Source of the DNA: Chondrosia reniformis
Lineage: Eukaryota > Porifera > Demospongiae > Chondrillida > Chondrillidae
NCBI GenBank assembly: GCA_947172415.1
Contig: OX359193.1
Span: 568,501-632,500 of the forward strand
Length of the DNA: 64,000 bases
Reading direction: 5' to 3'
The notes beneath the pieces were generated by a model. The model was not told the origin of the DNA. It saw only the letters and a list, made by a program, of their open reading frames with translations, and ran no database searches. Shown piece by piece: positions 58,140-64,000 of the stretch; the first letter of the stretch is position 1; every line of letters begins with the position of its first letter. The position numbers and the translations under genes were made by a program.

Positions 58140-61100
58140 ATGGAGTTGCGGGTTCTCAGTCCACCTGGGCGGCATGTCTCCTCTCCAGTGCTCAATGAGG
58201 ACATCAGGGTGGTACACAAAGTTGTTCTGACTGGAGGTGACTCCAAATAAGCATTTTCTTTTGTGCATTTAATCATCCATTATTAATGTGGGCGTGACTG
58301 CCTATATCATCATCACACCATCATCATCACCAGGGAAGCCCCTGCAGACTTATCGTCTGTTGCTATGGCGATTGTTTGCCCCTCCTATGCAGGACCATGT
58401 GGAGGAAAGACTACTACTGCATCTAGGTTGAGATCATTCTTCGAGACACTTGGTTGGAAGGTTGGTACTCTACTATCATACTGACTTTAAGGAAGTACTG
58501 TATTATCTCTGATATAAGCCCAGATCTCTAATACAAGCCCATCTCCAATAGAAGCCCACTTTTACAAGTTACTGAAAAATAGAAGCCACTTTCAGTCCAC
58601 GATATAAGCCCACTGACCCACTACTAAAGTACTTATGACATTCATACTTATCAAACATGCTGCTCTCTATACATAGTTTATGTGGAAATTGTCCCAACGA
58701 AGTTATGAATTGAGGGGTTGAAAAATAAAAGCCCAGTCTCTTATACCAGCCCATTCTCTAATAAAAGCCCAGTCTCTTATACCAGCCCATTCTCTAATAA
58801 AAGCCCAGGTTCAGAGGGGTTTGAAAAAATACAAGCCCCGGGCTTATATTAGAGATAATATGGTAATCTGTAGCTTTAAATGGAGCACTATTAAATATCT
58901 AGAATGAGTACGTCATAAGCTGTTAGTTGACATGTTGCTCTCCTGTAGGTTTTTAATGTCACAGAAGCAGCTACTATTCTCTTAGGGGGCGGAGTTACGT
59001 TTTCTGAATTAAGTCTTAAGCAAGGTCAGTTATCCAATGTCCCAGTGATCAAGCGTCATATGTGCATACTGGATGCTGGCTTAACTGAGAATGCTATAGA
59101 CTAGGTACTAATTCTATGTAATAGATACATTTGTTGATTTTGATGTTATTTACATGACCTTTAATTGTCTTTTGGAATTTTTCTGTACACAGTGGATTTG
59201 TTTCAAGAGAATATCATTCGGACAATAATTCAATTGGAAAAGGTGTATGATGACTTGGCAAAATTGCAAGAAGAGTGTGTCTTGATAATCTGTGACAGAG
59301 GTGTAATGGATCCTTCTGCATGTGAGACTCCCTCACATGCTAGACCCTACCTACCTACCTAAATGACAGCCATTTTAAATTTTTATGCCTCATAAAGCAG
59401 CTAATGTAGCATTTTTATGAAGTTTTGACATTGTGAAGTACTGAAACCAGTAAAGTCTAACTAACTTCTACCATGCATGCCTTTTGATTTTCTAAACACT
59501 GAAGTGTGTATTTGAAATGTAATTTGGAGGACTACAAAGACATTTCTAGAAGGAATCCTTACTCTATTAACATTTCTATATTGCCTAACCACTTTTGTAT
59601 TCTGATATTTTGAATATGATACATACATGTAAAGTTTCTGATTAAGTCTACTCTGCATGTCTTTGTTTGAATTTAACAGTGGAATGCAGAAACAAACTTG
59701 TGGTTTGTATCCAATGATAAAATTCCTTAATAGGTGGTTAGTATCCCTGATACTGTTGATTTGTACATTCTCTACGTACTGCCTTATATATATATACTAA
59801 TTTAATAAATAGTAATGGCTGCACTTACTTAGTACATGTTGTTATTTGAGTAGGTCATAAAACTCAAGTTTACCACCGTGCTATAAGGCCTTTTCGGAGA
59901 ATACCACTCCTCATCAGTAGCACTGGGTAGCAATTCTTTAGAGTAACCAAGCTACCAATTCTTTATCTCTCGACAAAGGATTGGCTGAAACACATTTATA
60001 AACATCAAACCTATAACTCAGAAAACTCTATAACCAACATCAATATTATTATGTAGGCAAAATAGTATGAACAAGGAAGTTATTAACTGTTTTAACACCT
60101 AAATCCAATGTAGGTGTTAAAACAGTTAATAATTTCCTTGTTCATAGGTTAGCTATACACACATACACATGCATACACACATTTATATAGTGGTATGGAG
60201 TATTTCCAGTTGCGTTCATATTGTAGAGATTAATCCAATCCACAACAAAATTTCAATTAATAGAACGTTTTGACCCGTAGGTCTTCTCCGGCTAAATGAT
60301 GTTTTCGTCAAATCATTTAGCCGAAGAAGACCTACGGGTCAAAACGTTGCTGATTGCTCAACTGAAGATTAATCTCTACACATTCATGTGTACGTATATA
60401 CCTGTGTATTCATTAGACTGTAGCAAGGATGCATGGGGTAAAATCTTGCAGGCACTTGGTACCAATGAGATTGATTTACGAGATAAGAGGTACCATCAGG
60501 TGATACATATGGTGACAGCTGCAAATGGAGCTGAAAAGTTTTACTCACTCGACAACAATGCTACAAGATCAGAGTCTCCTGAACTGGCTCGTGAATTGGA
60601 CACCAAAGTTTCTCAGGTTAAATATATAGCTACCTTATTAATGTGACTACCTACATATATGATATAGCTACCTTATTAATGTGACTATCTACCTATATGA
60701 TATAGCTATACCTCTCTGATAAGACTACCTACGTACGTATATGATATAGCTACCTTATTAATGTGACTATCTACCTATATGATATAGCTATACCTCTCTG
60801 ATATGACTATCTACCTATATGATATAGCTACCTTATTAATGTGACTATCTACCTATATGATATAGCTATACCTCTCTGATATGACTATCTATATGTATGA
60901 TATAGCTACCTTATTAATGTGACCATCTACCTATATGATATAGCTATACCTCTCTGATATGACTATCTATATGTATGATATGTAGCTGACATAGGGCAAC
61001 TGCCTGTTAGCTCCAGTTTTCTATGACACTTGTTAATGTATCTTTCAGTATCTTTTACATGTTTCTCCTATGAAGGCTTGGGTGGGGCATCCATACCTTG

Positions 61101-62918
61101 ATATTGTTGATAATTCAACAAATTTTGAGAAAAAGATTCTTCGTGTCATAGAGGTATGTTTCTTAGAGGAATAGTCTACTTTGGTGGTACTACAGAAGGA
61201 ACAATCCTCCATTTTCCTTACCTCTACAGGCTGTGTGCATGAGACTGTTTTACAGAGTTGGTGTTGAACTGGTCCCTCCAAACAGATTCAGTTCAAAGAA
61301 CATAAAGAGGAAGTTTTTGGTGCAGAAACTTCCTCCACTCATAGTATGTGCAGTATTTATTAACCAACCCTCTCCCTATGGCTGTTTATTGTACTAATCC
61401 TTGTGTAGTTGCACTTCATAGTATAGGAATTACTTTTTTTTGATTTGTAGGCACACTTCTTACATTTCTTACATGTAACTATATATTTGTGTACTCAATT
61501 GTTCAGAACAGTCTATATTCCTATAGTAACTGAAAATTTTAAAGTATTTTTACTGTATGTAACAGCGACCTCCTACTGAGGAGATGAACTACATGATGAA
61601 TTGATTGATTGACTCAATTGTTCATGTCAACTGTTTCCTATAAACTGTCTCTTTCAGCCATCCCTACTTAGCAGAGGGTAAGGGAGGAAACACGAATGGA
61701 GTATTGCTGTGGCAGTTGTAGCTCATAACCAGCTGTCTTGGGTTCAACTCCCAGCAATTGCTTATTTTGTTTTTTTCCTCTTTATGATGTTGATTACTTG
61801 TGCTTTACTACATTACTAAAATTCAATTAGGAGTTCCCAAGTACAACTAATTTTACAGTTCAACATGACTACCTGCATTCAAGTGAGGAGGCAACGGAAG
61901 CTAGAATTAGGAAGAGAGGTAGTGATGGACATTATATGTACACACACACTATCTGCAAGATTATCAACAGTGAGAAGGCAGAGACGAGGATGCAAATTAC
62001 AGCTAGAGAATATGATGTAAGTAATGTCATGAAGACATACCAGTTCCCTTAATTGCCTTGTGTTGCTGTGCAGGCCCTGATGTCACAGAGAGACCAGAGG
62101 AGACACCCGATCTACAAGGTTAGGCACTGCTTTCTGTGGAAGGGAAATTATTTTCAACTTGATCAGTACACTAATGAGTGTCCCGATAGGTAGGTCCACC
62201 CAAGATCCCTTTATACCAGTTTGATTGCTCAAACATTATGTATCCAGACTGTTTATGTATAGGAAATACTTTAAAAAAATTTCTATTATTTTTAAGTTTT
62301 CCTGTGCTGTATATGTGTAGTTATTCAAGCTTATAATATCTGCACAGTGTATAGTGTCCTGTATAATGTATGTACCTTGTATAGTGCTGTATATGTGTCC
62401 TAATGTTATGTACAGTGTATATTCCTACAGTACAATTATGTGTATTATGTGCGTGTGTGTAGCTGCAAAGGTTTGCTTTTATTGGAAACCTTCACTGCCA
62501 ACACTGGTGATGATCTGGAGCTACCCCAGTTCTTGAAGATAGTCAGAGAGGTCACAGGAGACCCTTGTTACTCCATGTATAATCTCAGCCTGATGGAGGA
62601 GTATAAAAATGTGAAACCCAACGACGCGGACAACTCAGTCGTAAGCCTCTTTACCTATCTGTTCATATGCTGTAAGGGAGGTAACAGATCTAGAGTAGGT
62701 TTCTTTAAACTGATTGGTTAGATTTGGCACATTAGTTTTCAGATAGAAAGTAGCGTGCTAATAATAATTTTACTTGAATGGATGAGTTATATCTCTTATA
62801 TTAGTGCAGTGCTGTACATGTGAATTGCTCGATTATAATTCACGCATGAACTTTAACATATTTTTTCTCTTTTTTTCATCTTCTATAGCCACCACCGAAA
62901 CAAGCCAGGATACAGTAG
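58140..62918 (+). CDS. TTD14-like protein: AAA-type P-loop ATPase plus CYTH domain
   Basis: Eleven or so exons. The start [18 protein letters not shown] at 58140 leads to VVHKVVLTG, joined by splicing to [17 protein letters not shown] (exon at about 58392-58460), a P-loop. [20 protein letters not shown] (about 58950-59023), [16 protein letters not shown] and [15 protein letters not shown] (59193-59320) complete the ATPase core (Walker-B-like CDRG). [31 protein letters not shown] (60418-60615) and [14 protein letters not shown] (61075-61155) follow. The C-terminal half ([58 protein letters not shown]) is a CYTH-type triphosphate tunnel fold with alternating charged residues. The last exon ends at 62918. 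In Drosophila TTD14 binds GTP and phosphoinositide and is needed for TRPL channel trafficking. An intron contains a hammerhead candidate. Confidence 0.85.
58493..58862. repeat. Inverted-repeat element built of AAGCCCA-type units
   Basis: Ends TATTATCTCTGATATAAGCCC and GGGCTTATATTAGAGATAATA are nearly complementary. Between them lie repeated CAGTCTCTTATACCAGCCCA units. A related GAATAGAAGCCCTGGCTTCT sequence is at 43900-43985. TTD14-like intron. Confidence 0.7.
59871..59931 (-). ncRNA. Candidate type I hammerhead self-cleaving ribozyme
   Basis: On the minus strand the order is: outer stem strand GTGCTA, core CTGATGA, hairpin GGAG-TGGTATT-CTCC, core GAA, minimal stem AAGGCCTT, cleavage-site A, then outer stem partner TAGCAC. 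Every invariant core base of the hammerhead (C3 to A9, G12 to A14, H17) is present. Stem I is 6 bp and perfect, then resumes as TACC/GGTA beyond an internal loop. Stem III has only two pairs, as in the short hammerheads of Penelope-like elements and retrozymes. It lies antisense in an intron of the TTD14-like gene. No protein frame accompanies it. Activity is inferred, not shown. Confidence 0.7.
60196..60385 (+). repeat. Dispersed repeat with hammerhead-like core, palindromic copy
   Basis: Inverted arms centred near 60304. The plus strand shows GCCGAAGAAGACCTACGGGT then CAAAACGTTGCTGATTGCTC; the core bases are partly mutated. TTD14-like intron. Confidence 0.65.
60640..60985. repeat. Minisatellite, CTACCTATATGATATAGCTA unit
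   Basis: Tandem alternation of ATATGATATAGCTACCTTAT and ATATGATATAGCTATACCTC units, each with TGACTATCTAC, in a TTD14-like intron. Confidence 0.88.
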
Positions 62919-64000
62919 TAATATATAATTCCTATGCACATCTGATACTCTATATTACTTTTTATATGTTCTACATTAAATTATTGTCTGTATAATTGGT
63001 CTTAAAAGTTTAATAACATATTACACCTGTTATCTATAAAATGTACATTTTAATAAAAATGGTACGTAAAGTGTTTTCTAATAACCTACAAACAAGAAGC
63101 TTAAGAAAGCAGAATAGAAATCACAGTGTTGTTGAAAGCTTAGCATCTTTATAATTTCAGTGGCCAACATCAAAGTGCATGTGGTAACGTGAAGGGACTT
63201 TCCCTTTAGCTTGTAAGATTTCAATTTTGCACATTGGATATATAGTTCTTATACTATCCATGATTTGCAGTATATATAATATTATTAGCTATAATACATC
63301 TAAATTCAAATTGAAAACCATCAAATATATATACTTTTTATGTACAAACATTTAAAGTGAAGATAAAATATACAAAAATAATCAAAAAAATGCAAGAGTT
63401 TACGAGTCAGGTATTAGCAACATTTTCTTTTGAATTGATCCATCCATTCAGTCGTAAAGTTTTCTTGTACTTCTTTTCGCATCATCTGCATGATAGATGA
63501 TCCCAGGGCACACCGCGGGGAGGTAGAAGTACTTCGTGCCCCAAAAGGCCTCCGGTTTCTCAACTCTGTTTGACACTTCCACTACTTGCGTCGTAAGAGA
63601 AGCTGCTCGGGAACGGTCCGGCGTACCTGACCGACCTGTGACCAGTTACTAGTCCTGCACTGCCTCACGCTACGGACAGAACAAGCCCGACCCTGGCGGA
63701 CCACAAACTCCCACCAATGAGAATCATCATGTGCACACAACGCAGCTTGAGAGCACTGTACACAGACTTTAGCTCATTGGGATCGGCCAGGCGCTTTAGA
63801 GTAGGGACCCATCAGTTCAATGAACTATAAGAAAAGAATTCAAAATACATGATATACAATGAAATACTATACATTGATGCATGGATACGAAAACTGAATA
63901 CAAATTGAAATGTAAATGTCTTCCAAACCAACCTGAAGCTGCAGCCTACAACAGGGGTTCCTGACCGACTACGTAGTGGCACTGGACCCACGCTCCTCCA
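62919..64000. other. Unresolved right edge; possible decayed or partial minus-strand gene
   Basis: 62919-63400 is AT-rich and looks like 3' UTR and intergenic DNA (an AATAAAA is near 63052). From about 63440 the sequence becomes GC-richer. On the minus strand one frame reads FIELMGPYSKAPGRSQ, a stop, then KVCVQCSQAALCAHDDSHWW and on to VVRQGRACSVRSV. It is protein-like and Cys/His-containing, but broken. It may be a transposase-derived remnant or the end of a gene starting beyond the window. No identification. Confidence 0.35.

Overview
The window is eukaryotic and animal. It is AT-rich, with many small exons joined by consensus GT-AG introns, long TA-microsatellite stretches, minisatellites and small inverted-repeat elements. 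The gene set is metazoan: a Fused/STK36 kinase, DGCR8 (Pasha), strawberry notch, PRR11, GAIN/GPS receptors with EGF or mucin ectodomains, a Reeler-EGF secreted protein and a PLAT protein. Compact genes with very short intergenic gaps, GAIN proteins of unusual architecture and a Pasha gene fit a demosponge or similar early-branching animal best. That assignment is inference; no sequence here proves it.

Layout, left to right. 0.1-3.5 kb (-): 5' part of an STK36/Fused kinase gene that runs off the left edge. 3.7-7.4 kb (-): secreted Reeler-mucin-EGF protein. 8.1-8.6 kb (-): single-exon glyoxalase-fold (VOC) protein, head to head with an 8.6-11.0 kb (+) two-PLAT protein of LOXHD1 type. 11.1-28.5 kb (-): a very large receptor gene with about twenty EGF modules, a hormone-receptor-like Cys region, GAIN/GPS, one membrane segment and a short tail. 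One of its introns holds a 6.1 kb long-terminal-inverted-repeat element (15.55-21.62 kb) that carries an intact intronless alpha-1,3-fucosyltransferase gene on the opposite strand. 28.65-34.8 kb (+): DGCR8, divergent from the receptor. 36.6-44.2 kb (+): a second GAIN/GPS single-pass receptor whose ectodomain is a giant 24-bp (8-residue) Ser/Thr repeat. 45.0-56.1 kb (-): strawberry notch, with a tRNA-Phe gene in an intron. 56.4-58.0 kb (-): PRR11. 58.1-62.9 kb (+): a TTD14-like AAA/CYTH protein. The last kilobase is unresolved.

Two themes stand out. First, there are two cell-surface proteins with the adhesion-GPCR autoproteolysis module but apparently a single membrane span, near a secreted Reeler/EGF protein: a small cluster of adhesion-type genes. 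Second, the non-coding part is full of repeats with recognisable structure. These include a dispersed family with a hammerhead-ribozyme-like core, one near-canonical hammerhead candidate inside a TTD14 intron, a mariner-like terminal-repeat family, and minisatellites, one of which is built from a duplicated splice acceptor plus the start of an EGF exon. Exon boundaries were inferred by eye from reading frame, splice consensus and remembered family sequence, and need transcript support.
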